Shown here one piece after another: positions 52,191-63,947 of a DNA stretch of 64,000 nucleotides (positions within the stretch are counted from its first letter, which is position 1; each line of letters opens with the position of its first letter). Position numbers and translations under genes: made by a program. Source of the stretch: Shinisaurus crocodilurus (lineage: Eukaryota > Chordata > Lepidosauria > Squamata > Shinisauridae); NCBI GenBank assembly GCA_021292165.1, contig CM037878.1, positions 284,651,744 through 284,715,743 on the forward strand, written 5' to 3'. The notes under the pieces are model-generated. The model searched no databases and had not been told where the DNA came from. It worked only from the letters and a program-made list of their open reading frames with translations.

Positions 52191-52391
52191 TGGATTGCAT
52201 GGACCCCACCTGCTCCGGACGTGGTGTTTGTGTGCGAGGAGAATGCCACTGCTCCGTCGGCTGGGGAGGCACCAACTGTGAGACACCGAGAGCCACCTGT
52301 CTGGACCAGTGCTCCAGCCATGGCACCTTCCTGCCTGAAACTGGCCTGTGCAATTGTGATCCTGGCTGGACTGGACACGACTGCTCAATTG
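52191..52391 (+). CDS. TENM3: TENM3 coding exon, EGF-like repeats 4 and 5
   Basis: A 201-bp symmetric exon (phase 1 to 1) from ccttcccttgcag to ATTG|GTAATC. Repeat 4 runs [19 protein letters not shown] to TNCE with six cysteines. Repeat 5 runs [19 protein letters not shown] to HDCSI with five: the third cysteine is replaced by Phe (codon 52328-52330). This is the second odd-cysteine repeat expected in teneurins and supplies the other inter-chain disulfide. The wording [17 protein letters not shown] identifies TENM3. No exon for EGF6 was found between here and the end of the window, so the following intron exceeds 11.6 kb unless a small exon was missed. Confidence 0.95.
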
Positions 52392-52849
52392 GTAATCGTA
52401 CCTGCGGCTTTTCCTTAGATTACTTCTTACTTGAACGTTCTGTGAGTTCTTGAATGGAAAATTTGTGTACAGTTTTATTGCATGGGCCTGATATGCCTTG
52501 GTTCCTTCAGTGCTCTTCTGGCCTGACTTACAGAAAATTAAAGTGCTGCACACTTGATCACTTAGGAAAAATTCTATATGAATTGTAAGCAGTGGTTTCA
52601 TTGCATAGCAATTGGATCTATACGTATGGGAGACTGCACTGTCCACATAGTATAAATTGTGCTTTGAGCCTACAGAGAAAGACACTCGTTTTTTACGGTA
52701 CCCCAGTGGTCATCCTTGCCAGACTTTTGTTTTCATGGCTGCCATATACCAGAATCCTTTGGTGCTGGGAGAATCGGGTGATCTTGGAGAGCTAATCCTG
52801 TGCGGTTGCTTGTTCTGTGTAGCTCCAAACTCTGCTGCACTCCCTGAGC
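52392..52849. other. intron, nothing recognised
   Basis: No named repeat. Confidence 0.35.
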
Positions 52850-53002
52850 CAGGGGTCCCCAAACTTTTGGGACCTGTGGGCACATTTGGGAGTTATAGAC
52901 CTTTTGTTGTTGTTGTTGTTGTTGTTGTTGAAGGGTGCAGGGTGTGGAGAGCTTTGTGGGCGCCGTTGGAGGTCTTTGCGGGCACCGCATTGGGAACCCC
53001 TG
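52850..53002. mobile_element. hAT element with 8-bp target duplication
   Basis: CAGGGGTCCCCAAAC to TTGGGAACCCCTG, 153 bp. The flanks ccctgagc (52842-52849) and ccctcagc (53003-53010) match at 7 of 8. A (TTG)n run sits inside. Confidence 0.85.
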
Positions 53003-53068
53003 CCCTCAGCCACTAGGCTTTCCTACTGCACTTCAAGGATCTTTGCCAACCTGTCTAGGGCTGAGCTG

Positions 53069-53070
<2 letters not shown>

Positions 53071-53141
<71 letters not shown>
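53071..53141 (+). repeat. compound (CT)n(CA)n microsatellite
   Basis: About 19 CT units followed by about 15 CA units. Confidence 0.95.
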
Positions 53142-53144
<3 letters not shown>

Positions 53145-53216
53145 TGCCCCATTGGCAGGCAAGGAAGTTGGAGGGATGTCAGGTTCCTGGCCGCCCCAAG
53201 CCCAGGGGAGGCCTCT

Positions 53217-53276
53217 CTGGAGGAGGAGGAGGAGGAGGAGGAGGAGGAGGAGGAGGAGGAGGAGGAGGAGGAGGAT
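53217..53276 (+). repeat. (GGA)n microsatellite
   Basis: About 18 GGA units, a pure-purine tract. Confidence 0.95.
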
Positions 53277-53814
53277 TGGGATTCTTCAGCAGACCCCACT
53301 CCCACAGAAGACATGGGGCAACCCAAGCAGACCCATTGCAGGATGCCTTGCCAGAGGTCCCAAAGAACACCTTCAACCTATCCTGAGTACTGCCAGGATT
53401 CCTGACTCTGCTTGCGCTCTCATTCAGGGTTGTGAACAGGGCATGTTTGCACGTTCTGTGAGCGGAAACAAAAGTCTGGTGCATCCCCCCTTCCCCCCTG
53501 AGGCCTCCAGGTGAGGCCCCTCTGCTATGCTGGCCAGGGGCTGGCATAGCTAAGCCCCTCCCTATTGGTTTAAATGCGGTGGGGGGGGAGATATTTCATA
53601 AGAGCAAGATCTGCTGGGGCTGGACTAAAAAGCTCAATGAAGCCGTGCTCTACTTCTAGTATTCGTTGGCATGAGCCTGGCAGGACTTTCCCACCTCATT
53701 CCCCTGCTCCGCCCTACTTAAGGTTGCTTTGCCCATGGATAAATATAAATATATAGATAAATATCTGTCTTACCACAACGAGAAACATTTGCATCTACTG
53801 ACCTCCAAAATATT

Positions 53815-54060
53815 TTACTTATTTATTTATTTATTACGTTTATATCCTGCCTTTTTTTCCTGCAAGGAACCCAAGGCGGCTTCCATAATCCTCCTCTTCC
53901 TCCTCTCCGTCTTATCCTCACAGCAACCCTGTGAGGTAGGCTAGGCAGAGAGTCAGTGCCTGGCCCAAAGTCACCCAGTGAGCTTCATGGCTGAGTGGGG
54001 ACTAGAACCCGGGTCTCCCGAGTCCCAGTCCAACACTCTCTAACCACTACGCCATGCCAT
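53815..54060 (-). mobile_element. CORE/MIR-like SINE, full length
   Basis: Tail ttatttatttattacgttta, 'cctgcaaggaacccaaggcg', core gcctggcccaaagtcaccca, and head complement ccactacgccatgcca. Confidence 0.85.
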
Positions 54061-54129
54061 GGTATCCGGTTACCATGGATACTGGTTGTGGGAGGCCCAG
54101 GACGAAGAAGGCTCAGAAACAAGACCGCC

Positions 54130-54222
54130 CAGTTTACTATAACTATAATATAATATAATATAGTATAATATAATAAAATATAATATACCTAGGTTTCATA
54201 GCTAGAATAAAGGGGATTTGCC

Positions 54223-54301
<79 letters not shown>

Positions 54302-54303
54302 TT
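54130..54303 (+). repeat. AT-rich microsatellites, (TAATA)n-like then (ATT)n
   Basis: Irregular ataatataat runs at 54143-54188, then about 25 ATT units at 54225-54302. Confidence 0.9.
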
Positions 54304-55325
54304 CATCTCAGGGTTATATACTGTGTGAGTTTGACGATCTCTGCTGCTCTACTCTCCAAACCATCATTAACCATCCTTTTCATAATGACAATGAGATGCT
54401 TCTCTACTTCTGGGACTTTTGTTTTTGAAAGGGAGGCTTCTAGCCCTCATTGTCATACAGAAACCTTTTAAAAGATGAAAGTGTCTGATAATGGCAGCTG
54501 CCTTGTGCCAAAATTCCGCCTGTGCTGCAGTGCACATAATATCGTTCCCTATCCCATGTAACCAACCCTGCTCATTTCAGTGGTGCCGCTGTCACCGCGT
54601 TTGCCCGAGGAGTACAGTATGTGTTCAGCCTGTAAATCCATCTTTCAGAGTTGAAGCCTAGAAAGACTTGAGAGGTCTGGGTAACAAATGGGTGTTTACA
54701 AACCTACCTTAGCAGGGATTTCTTGCCATGAGGCATGAAACAATAATAACTTTAGCATCGGAAACAGCTCTTTGAGGAATGGAGTCTTGGAGGTGTAATT
54801 CTGTGCTGCCTGAAAAAGTGACTTGAGGCGAGTTTTACAAATGCAGAAAGGGAAAAGGTTATGTTTTGATATGCGAACCCAAGAGGTAGTTGGTTTATGT
54901 GGGATTGAGGTAGTCGTGGGGGCAGAGGGAGGGGTTTAATCGTAGTAACAGAAGAGGACCAGTCCTCAAAGCATAATTTCCATCTTTTTCATTAATAAAT
55001 TATAGATACAGGTTTTAGGACTCCCCCCCCCCCTACTGTTTAGGAAGTTTTATGCATATCCGTGCCTCTTCATCCACGCTGGAGTCTTCACAGCCAGGGT
55101 GGGCAGACTTTAGGCTTTCGGGCTTTCCTTTTTTTTACTCGAAACACCGCTCAGTCCACCACCTGGAACCAAGTGCAAACGCTTAAGATTAAGGATCGGG
55201 CGCCTTTGAGTTTAGGCTTAGCCCAGAAATTCGACGAATGTAGTGGGGGAAGAAAAGCCTTTTGTTGTTGCTATAGTTAAACCATTGAGAGTCAGAAACC
55301 CTTGTCGATCTAGATTCTACTGCTT
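54304..55325. other. intron, nothing recognised
   Basis: No named repeat. A poly-C run lies at 55023-55032. Confidence 0.35.
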
Positions 55326-56222
55326 TTGACCCAGAAACCTACCGTATTGAAGCTGAATCCAGGCAAGACAAGAGGTGCTTTTGGTCAGTCAAAAGGCAGA
55401 TCAGGGAATAGGGATTCAACCTGTGCTGGATGGGGTTACACTCACCCTGAAGACTTAGGCTTGCATTTCGGGTGTACTCTTGGACCCGGCCCTGAACCTG
55501 GATGCCCAGGTCTTGGGGTGGCCAGGAAAGCATTTGCACAGCTGAGGCTCCTGCGCCAACTGCGCCTGTTCTTAGAGAAGCCTGATCTGGCCACAGTCAC
55601 ACATGCCTTAGTTACATCCCGTTTGAACTACTGTAATGTGCTTTATGTGGGGCTGTCTTCGAAACCTGTTCAGAAACTTCAGCTGGTCCAGAATGCTGTG
55701 GCCAGACTGTTGACCGGAGCTGGCTACCGGGAGCACACAACTCCCCTGTTACAGCAGCTTCACTGGCTACCAGTCTGTTTCCGGGCACAATTCAAAGTGC
55801 TGGTTATGACCTATAAAGCCCTTAACAGCTTCTCCTATATGAGCCTGCCCAGTTCTTAAGATCTTCTGGAGAGGCCCTTCTTTCATAACCGCTGCCTTCA
55901 GAGGCCCATTTGGTGGAAACTTGAGATAGGGCATTTTCGGTGGCCTGCTCCCAGGCTGTGGAACTCACTTCCAAGGGAAGTTAAGTTTGCTCCTTCTCTT
56001 GTCCTTCTGCCGGCAGCAAAGACTGCTTTATTCAAGAAGGCCTTTGGCCTGTAAGTGGGTCTGTTGGGTTGGGTGCTGTTTTTATTCTGTAATTGATAAA
56101 TTTTAACTGTATTTAATGTATTGTTTTATTGTTAAAATTGATTCATTGTACCCATAAGCCACCTTGAGTGCCATTTGTACCCCAAAGTACAAATCAAATA
56201 AATAGGTAGGTAGGTAGATAGG
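55326..56222 (+). mobile_element. L2 LINE 3' part
   Basis: Fragment LKLNPGKTRGAF, then ATVTHALVTSRLNYCNVLYV and QKLQLVQNAVARLLTGAG (55326-55859). The 3' region ends taccccaaagtacaaatcaa with an (AGGT)n tail. A different L2 subfamily from that at 33517. Confidence 0.88.
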
Positions 56223-57340
56223 CTCTTCCCTGCCTTAAAGTCCCAATTTCATGAGTAGAGAGATGAGGTTGCTGTGAGGCAATTGTAAGGCCATCCAGTG
56301 CATTGCATACTCTACACCAGGGATGAACAAAAAATACCCAAGCTCACTAGGCTCTTTTGTGCTTGTGAAATGTGGAAGCCATTTCAGCTTCTGCAATCCA
56401 GTCTGCAGTTTTGGCAGAGCAGAATGGGTGCATTCCACTCTCCATGCGGTTCCGCCACCCACTGTGTTTAGACTGTAGACGGGGAATCATGTTTTGGATG
56501 CCCTACATTAAAAAAAAAAAAAAAAAACTCCCTACAAATAGAAAACCAGAAGAACAGGAATTGGGCTGAACTGGAACCTTTCTCCCTCATGTGCTAGTTT
56601 TCCAGTTGCAGAGAGTTTTTAGATGGTGGGGTTCAGGACATTCGAAAGTGGGATCCCTTCCTCTAGTCTGTGGTACCATTCATTCTTTATGATGCATCTG
56701 TAGATCCAGCCATAGTTAATGTGCAGCACATTATGTGCTCAAGCTTGACATTTGCATGTGAACGCTACCAGTCCCAGGGGACTTTTTTTAATATCTGCAA
56801 ATAGCTGTTTCTCCATGTTGGGGACATCAACGAGTGAATGCCACCAGTCCCATTTAATTGACAGTTGTCATTCATCATGATAGCATTTCGGGCGTTCACA
56901 AAATTCATATTGAACAGACATCCACATACACCAAGTCAAACTCTGTGATGCCACTGTGCTTTTTAGCAAATGGGAGAGTCAGATAAATTCACAAAAGAGA
57001 CCCGGTCTCTTTTAAGGAGCGTTAGCTGTTCAGCAGGCATTCTTTGTCTTTCGGAAGCTTTAATCCGCATCCTATAAAGCTTGGAGATCCAATTAAACAT
57101 CAAAGAGGAGGGGACATAATCCATCGAGGGATATTTGTTTTACTTTAAGCAAACCTTAATGCTGGGAACAAAACCCCCTGAGATATTTCATTTCATGCAG
57201 TGCCACCCGATGGCAAGCGAATGTTTAAATCAGAATTCACAAGACTAAATGTAGGGGAATCTGATAATGGCGTGGGGTCAATGTATCACACGTTCTAAAC
57301 TCAAACTCACTTTCCAAACTTAGTGTACCTAGCCCCACAC
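56223..57340. other. intron, candidate conserved stretch at 56900-57290
   Basis: 56900-57290 has no repeat signature and contains aattaaacatcaaagaggag. Its composition suggests a possible conserved non-coding element. A poly-A run occurs at 56508-56527. Confidence 0.3.
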
Positions 57341-57344
57341 ACAC

Positions 57345-57935
57345 ATATAGAAGTATAGCTTCCAAATCGTGGGAAGAACTAGTTCCCCTCTACTCAGCAC
57401 TGGTTAGGCCTCATCTTGAGTACTGTGTCCAGTTCTGGGCACCACACTTTAACAAGGATGCAGACAAACTGGAAAGGGTTCAGAGGAGGGCAACAAAGAT
57501 GATCAGGGGACTGGAAACAAAGCCCTATGAGGAGCCACTGAAGGAACTGGGCATGTTTAGCCTTCAGAAGAGAAGACTGAGGGGAGATATGATAGCACTC
57601 CTCAAGTACGTGAAAGGTTGTCACACAGAGGAGGGCCAGGATCTCTTCTCTACCATCCCAGAGTGCAGCACACGGAATCATGGGCTCAAGTTACAGGAAG
57701 CCAGATTCCGCCTGGACATCAGGAAAAACTTCCTGACTGTTAGAGCAATACGACAATGGAACCAACTACCTAGGGAGGTGGTGGGCTCTCCCACACTGGA
57801 GGCATTCAAGGTGTAGCAGGACATCCATCTGTCAGGGATACTTTAACTTGGATTCCTGCACTGAGCAGAGGGTTGGACTTGATGGCCTTATAGGCCCCTT
57901 CCAACTCTACTATTCTATGATTCTATATACACACA
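57345..57935 (+). mobile_element. CR1 LINE, 5' truncated
   Basis: From agaagtatagcttccaaatc (matching 9880-9900 of the large CR1) to the tail ctctactattctatgattct. The frame EERIKGL-like block [20 protein letters not shown] and [17 protein letters not shown] is clear. The same subfamily as 8594-10460. Confidence 0.93.
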
Positions 57936-58967
57936 CTGAACACCAACTATCCACTTGGATCCCTGAATTTAAAATTTCAGAAGCAAGCTGGAAGATACCA
58001 AAGGGGAGAAACTGATTTATCATACAGGGATCATCTAGAGATAGGGAATTTATTTTTTTATTGTACCCTGCCTTTCTACCAAGAAAAATGGCACTGTAGG
58101 CGACAATTTATTGCCGCTTGGCTGTTGTATACCTGACAATTTGACTTTACATAGAAGCATCTCCCCCCAATTAACACGGCACAAGAGTTGAGAGTTAATA
58201 TGCTATCCAGGGCAGTTAAAAAAAAACACAAAAAACCCTGCAGCACAGTAGCAATTCTGCACTCTTTAGTTCTGTAAAATCGGAACATAGTGCAGTGGTG
58301 GGGTGAGAGCCTTAATCAAGCTTTCCTGAAACCAGAGAATCCAACTTAAGACAGTTTGTAATTATTAAATTTCCTAATAACATTTTGAAGGTCAGTGGAA
58401 CGATTCATTTTCTTAAGCAGCTCTTGGTAATTTTAACAGATCTTATATCTTACTATTAAATCCACATTTATTAAGGATTTAGCAGGGGTAAGAAGTGGTT
58501 GGCTCTCTTTTTGCTTCACTCGCATACAAATGTCTTCCTTTTTCATATCTTACAAAACAACCAGTGCCATGGGTGGGAAACTCTCTTTTGCCAAAGGCAT
58601 GCTGCAAAGGGGAGACTGTTGATGATCTCTGGTCTCCTGGGAGCCATTTAGACTCGCCCCAGGCAACCAAGCAAGTGGCCATTTGCAAGCCTGCGGTACC
58701 TCTGGAGTGAACACTCCCATTTTCAGCAAGGTCTGAGAATGACCCTTGGATGTTCTGGTTTTGTTACGCTGGGAAAAAGAATTTGAGTAACAGACATTTA
58801 CTGGGATCAAAGATTTGACCTAGAGGCAAATAGCAAGCATCTTAAATCATATGTTGGTTAAGCCAATACCCTCTCCCTCCCACAGAAAATCAGCTTGCCT
58901 CAAGCCTGGACCAACTGGTTACTTCATAGAAGCAGCCTGCCCTAAGACAAGAATGACTGTTTTCAAC
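57936..58967. other. intron, nothing firmly recognised
   Basis: A LINE/SINE tail fragment (ttgtaccctgcctttctacc) lies near 58062. Otherwise unassigned. Confidence 0.35.
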
Positions 58968-59320
58968 TGGGGTTGTACGAGAGTTTTGTTCCAGTTCACA
59001 AATCATCCAAACTTGCCCTGTTCACAATCCGAACATGAACACATAAAAAAAAATTAAAAAAAAATCACACATTCCCAAAAAAATACTTAAAAAAAAAAAA
59101 AAAAGTTCGTTTTCACATTTTCATGCTTTAGTCGGGGGACGGGGGGATGTGTACACTTTTGACAAAATCCACACAGAAATACGCACTTTCCTGTTGGAAA
59201 TGCGCACTTTTCCCATTCAAACAAACTGGAAAACGTGTCGCAAATGAAAACGGGAGTGAGCCAAATAGAGTTTTGAAGTGAAGTTCGGAGAATTTCAGTG
59301 AGCTCAAACATCCCCGGTTC
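58968..59320. mobile_element. DNA element family C
   Basis: ggggttgtacgagagttttg at one end and aagttcggagaatttcagtg then agctcaaacatcccc at the other. An A-rich run (59040-59105) is inside. Confidence 0.6.
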
Positions 59321-59534
59321 ATCCATCTCATTTTCAACAGCTGAGAAGGAGTGTTTGCTTTGCAGAAGCAACTTAACCTCAAGCCAAAAGCTTATTATAT
59401 TTATTTAATGAATTTGAAATGGCGAGTTTATGGAAGGTATGTATGTATGCCATCGTCCTGCTGAGCAGAGTGCAGCGCCGTGCTGCAGACGGCCCATTTT
59501 GAACTCCCTAATCAGTTGCTACTAGCAATTGCTA

Positions 59535-59745
59535 CTAGAGCCAGTGTGGCGTAGTGGTGAGAGTGCTGGACTGGGAATCGGGAGATCTGGGTTCAAGTCC
59601 CCACTCGGCCACAAAACTCACTGGGTGACTTTGGGCCAGCCACTGACTCTCAGCTTAACCTACCTCACAGGGTTGTTGTGAGGATAAAATGGAGAGGAGG
59701 AGGAGGATTATGTAAGCCGCAAAAAGGCGGGGTATAAATAATTTT
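59535..59745 (+). mobile_element. CORE/MIR-like SINE
   Basis: tagagccagtgtggcgtagt, then gttcaagtccccactcggcc, core tgggtgactttgggccagcc, and aaaaaggcggggtataaata. Confidence 0.88.
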
Positions 59746-59860
59746 TTAAAAAAAATATCTCCTCTTTAAAAATCCTCTGCCTATCAATCCTGGCAGCTTA
59801 CTTTGACCTCTGTATCTGCTACGTAGTGGTGTGCTTTTTTGAATCCTGTACATCCACGGT

Positions 59861-60150
59861 GCAAACCAGGGGCCAAATCTGGCCCGCTGGCATCATGCCC
59901 ATTTCCCCAGGCCCATCCACTTTCCACAGTCACCAATGGTTTGCTGGCTTCCTGGCTTTTGTGCAGTTTCTTCCCCAGTCTAAAAAGGTTGAAATGCCTC
60001 TCCTAAAGCTTAGTAACTGGCAATAAGAGCTTTACGCTAAAATAAGCTGGTATTTTGGACCCAGCAAACCACTGGAATGCAGCCCCCAAGAGATTCTCTA
60101 AAATGGAATGCAGCCTTCGGTCAAAAAGAGGTTCGGTACCACTCACTGCG
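59861..60150. mobile_element. hAT-like element ('ggaatgcagcccc' family)
   Basis: caggggccaaatctggcccg, aaatgcctctcctaaagctt and accactggaatgcagccccc match 16395-16720. The end is aagaggttcggtaccactc. Confidence 0.7.
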
Positions 60151-60228
60151 GTACGTCAACAAATTATCTATACCAGGATCAGAGCTATTTGCTGCTTCAT
60201 CTCTTCACCTTTCTTTCTAGTGCTGCTC

Positions 60229-60540
60229 TTATTTAAAAGGGGATTGGACAAATTCCTAGAGGGAAAAGGCTATTAATGGCTACTAATCCTGGTTGTCTAT
60301 ATGCTCCCTCCAGTATCAGAGGCAGTATGCCTATGTACACCAGTTGCTGGGGAACATGGGTGGGAGGATGCTGTTGCACTCGTGTCCTGCTTGTGGGATC
60401 CCGTGGGCCACTGTGTGAGCAGAATGCTGGACTAGATGGACCTCCCTTGGTCTGATCCAGCATGGCTTTTCTTGTGTTCTTAATTAAACAGGCTTTTCTC
60501 AACGCTTCCTGGCAGGGCTCTTCTTACGCTCTTATGTTCC
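60229..60540 (+). mobile_element. CR1-type LINE 3' fragment
   Basis: taaaaggggattggacaaat, then ccagtatcaggcagtatgcc-like text, atgctggactagatggacct and ctgatccagcatggcttttc. The same subfamily as 19420-20152. Confidence 0.88.
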
Positions 60541-61315
60541 TATTTGTAGTGATACTCACTATTCCTCATCTCCCGCCACAATGAGATTCATGCTTTTTTG
60601 TATGCGCCTCTTCCTATGCTGTGAGGAAAGAGAGCAGACCGCTTTCACTTTTCCATAACATGCCTTTCGGCTGTTCCCTTCTGATGAAAGACCTGTACCC
60701 GAGTCCCAAGGTCAAAATTCATCCTGAAGTCTAAGGAGGAAAGCTTAGGCCTTAAAGCTTGCCGCACGAGGCTTTTGAACGGCAAAGCAAACGAATCATG
60801 CAAGGCGGGAACAGCAGGAGCTCACAAATGCACCTCAAGATAGCACAGGGGATCGCCTGAGCTATTCTCACAAACAGTAAAAGAGATTAAAGATGAAAGG
60901 AAATATTTAACCACCTTTTGGGGGGGGAACAGCTGGCGTGAAAATATTTGTTAATGGGGGAAAGCTTTCCTGCCCGGGGAGAGTGTTTTTAGATCCGCGC
61001 TGAACAGCAGCGTCGGCACATAGCAGTTGCCCCAAAGGCTGCTGGTACTGTAATAAGAGTAATAAAAGCTTCTTTCTTCCTCTCCACCCTTCTCCCCATT
61101 CAGCGCTGAAACTCAGATGTTACTTAATCTCATTCTTCAATGTCCGCTCCCCCACTCCAACCACCACCACCCACAGATTTTGGAAATCAAGAGCGCACAC
61201 ATGACTCAGAAAACTCCGGGTCGAAAACCGAGGTGACAGCTGGACTTTTGGCACAGAGTGGCAGCGTTGCGATGTGCTCGCCTGCAGTGAAATTGGCTGC
61301 AAGATACATAGAGAG
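60541..61315. other. intron, candidate conserved stretch at 60840-61080
   Basis: 60840-61080 has no repeat signature (aacagtaaaagagattaaag; cagcgtcggcacatagcagt) and may be conserved. The rest is unassigned. Confidence 0.3.
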
Positions 61316-62622
61316 CAGGGGTGCAGGGCCTCATGCCTGCAGGCCCAGTCCAGTCCACCTGCGGCCCCAATACAGCTTGCCAGCCAGGGTTCCCCCGCTG
61401 GGCACGCCCCCTTCCCCTGGGCTCAGCCCTTTTCCCCCCAACCACCGATCGTTGCGTGGTTTCCTGGCTTTTGCACCTCCCCACACCCCGCGTCCTGCGA
61501 GGTTGAAATGCCTCTCCTAAGGCTTAGTTACTAGCAGGAAGAGCTTTAAACTAAAATGTGCCGGTAACTGAGATGCTGTTAGTGGGCGGTTCCTCTGACC
61601 GGATGGTGTTCAACCTGTTCTGGATGGGGTTGCACTCCCATTGAAGGAGCAGATCCATAACCTGGGGGTCCTCCTTGAGCCATCTTTGTCACTTGGGGCT
61701 CAAGTGGCCTCCGTGGCACGGAGTGCCTTTTACCAGCTCCAGCTGGTGGCCCAGCTACACCCCTATCTGTACAGGGATAGGCCTGGTTTCAGTAATCTAC
61801 GCTTTGGTAATCTCTAAGCTAGACTACTGCAATGCACTCTACGTGGGGCTGCCCTCAAAGACTGTTAGAAGCTGCAGCTTGTACAGAACACGGCAGCCAG
61901 ATTAATAACTGGGGCCAGGAGGTCTGAACACATAACACTAGTCTGGCCCACTTGCATTGGCTGCCTATATGCTTCCAAGCCCGATTAAAGGTGCTGGTCT
62001 TATAAAGCCCTACACGACTTAGGACCGCAATACTTGATGGAAACGCCTCTCTCAACCACAATGTACCTGGACACTACGCTCAATATCTGGGACCTTCCTC
62101 TGACTGCCACCTCCAAGGGAGGCCCAGAGGGTGGCAACAAGGGGGAGGGCCTTCTGTGGGGTAGCCCCCCAACTGTGTAACAAGCTCCCCACTGATGCCC
62201 GTCTGGCGCCAACTCTGCTATCCTTTCAGCACCAGTTTAAGACTGCCCTCTGTGCTGAGGCATTTAACAGCTCCAAATAGCACCGGGTGTGTGTGTCATG
62301 TCAGCTTTTCAACAGGTCTAGTTGGTATTAACTTGCTCTTAGCTATTGAAGTCGTTTTTAAATTTGGTTATATAAATTTTAGTAGTGAATGTTTTTATAG
62401 TTTGTATTTTATATTGTATTTTATAATTGTTGTAAACCGTCCACAGAGCTTCGGCTATTGGGCGGTATAGAAATATAATAAATAATAATTTTGGCCCGCC
62501 CCCTTTCCCTTGGGCCCTGCCCTGTTTTGACTTCAGCCCCACCCACCACTGGAATGTGGCCCCCGAGAGCTTCTCTGAGATGGAATTCAGTCCTCGGGCT
62601 GAAAGAGGTTCTGCACCCCTGA
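61316..62622. mobile_element. hAT-like element split by an L2
   Basis: The left part, caggggtgcagggcctcatg to about 61570, includes aaatgcctctcctaaggctt. The right part, about 62490-62622, includes ccaccactggaatgtggccc and ends ttctgcacccctgatg. Together they match the 16395 element. Confidence 0.7.
61574..62490 (+). mobile_element. L2 LINE 3' part, degenerate
   Basis: VIYALVISKLDYCNALYVGL (61675-61905), later FSTSLRLPSVLRHLTAP, and 3' end cacagagcttcggctattgg then gcggtatagaaatataataa. Frameshifts are present. Confidence 0.85.
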
Positions 62623-62649
62623 TGTAGAGTATCATCATTGTACAAGATG

Positions 62650-62797
62650 CTTTATGGTAGCCTTCCCCCACCCAGTTGCCCTCCAGATGTTTTGGACTAC
62701 AGCTCCCATCAGGCAGAGCCTGCATGGTCAATTGTCAGGGATGATGGGAGTTGTAGTCCAAAACATCTGGAGGGCGCTAGGTTGGGGAAGGCTGCTT
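62650..62797. mobile_element. hairpin MITE family B
   Basis: tagccttcccccacccag, then ccagatgttttggactacag and the inverse ttgtagtccaaaacatctgg and ggttggggaaggctg. The flanks ctttatgg and ctttaaag match at 6 of 8. Confidence 0.8.
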
Positions 62798-63673
62798 TAA
62801 AGCATAACATCAACAAAAGAGACAGGTCCCTTCACCAATTAAATTACCACCTGAATTTAGAAGCAAGGGGAGGTGACAAAGAAGCAAAGCAAGGCAAGAA
62901 TAATAGAATTTAATTAACAGCTCAGTTTTCTTCCAGGATGGAAACCAGGGTGGCACACCAAGGTTTTTCAGATGGCCTCTCACCTGAAGCACTGACCAGA
63001 CCTGCTTATCTACAGCAAGGTTGCTGTGTGTCATATCATGTGCCTTCAGAACATGCCCTGAGATGAATATCTGCAAATGCAGTTGCAATATACCTAGTTG
63101 GGCTTTTTGTCCACAAAAAGAGTGGGTTTTGAGGAAGAATGTGAAAGGAGAGAGAGAAAGGCCTCGTTCTCACTGAGACGGTAAACCTGCTGCAGACTGA
63201 ACTGCTTTACACTTCAGGGATGCGTGTGTTGTGGGGTGCTTCCATGGCTGAATGCTGCTCCGTAAAAGTCAATTCCCTGAATATAGAAAACTGCCAGACA
63301 AATATCAAGCTTCCTACCTGAGAACATATCTCTTATACAGCCACCCACATTTGATAAATAATTACATTTTTAGAAATCATGTGGGGGAGATCTATCTTTC
63401 AGGAGTTTCGCCGCTCGGTTTCACCAAGCTGCCGAAAATAATAGGCAGGGTCATCTGAAGAGTTCTCCCCCTAACCACAGCTTCCATCAGCCCCAGCCAG
63501 CATAGCCAAGCCAATGGTGTGTGTGGGGGGGTGATGATGCAGTAGTCCAAAAGATCTAGAAAGCCACAAGTTACCCACCCCGCTTTACTTCCTCTTTCTT
63601 TTTATTTACATAGGCTTTAATGAGGCTTTTAAAAGTCAGTCTGCAAAGCTCTCCACACACTGCTTAATGGAGA
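62798..63673. other. intron, nothing recognised
   Basis: No named repeat or gene. Confidence 0.35.
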
Positions 63674-63745
63674 GGGCCCTTAGGTCAGCGGTAGAGCAAA
63701 TTCTTTGCCGTCCGAAAATCCCAAGGTGAATTGCTGGCATCAGCA
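63674..63745 (+). mobile_element. tRNA-derived SINE head, diverged
   Basis: A-box ttaggtcagcggtagagcaa, weak B-box ccaaggtgaattgctggc. Confidence 0.55.
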
Positions 63746-63765
63746 ATGTAAAAGGAGCTCAGGTT

Positions 63766-63935
63766 TTCATAGATTTCATAGATCATAGAGTTGGAAGGAG
63801 CGTACAAGGCTATCGAGTCCAACCCCCTGCTCAATGCAGGAAACTAGAGGAGGGGTCTCCCATCCAAGTAATAACCAGGCCTGACCCTGCTTAGCTTTCC
63901 ACACTCAGACAAGCTGAGCCAGCATGAGCCACAGG
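63766..63935 (-). mobile_element. 5S rRNA-derived SINE (copy 9)
   Basis: Full-length antisense copy: tail complement catagatttcatagatcata, 5S complement cctgcttagctttccacact, and head complement gctgagccagcatgagccac. Confidence 0.93.
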
Positions 63936-63947
63936 AACCACTGCCTG

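Noticed and set aside
52886..53547. Frames with poly-Ser, poly-Arg, poly-Gly or poly-Pro
   Set aside because: Translations of the (GGA)n and (CT)n(CA)n microsatellites.
61140..61305. Possible next TENM3 exon (after accaccacccacag)
   Set aside because: The translation lacks the EGF6 cysteine pattern expected after EGF5, and the frame does not continue in phase 1.
5222..63935. CRISPR-like array from nine similar repeats
   Set aside because: The repeats are kilobases apart, in both orientations, and are SINEs.
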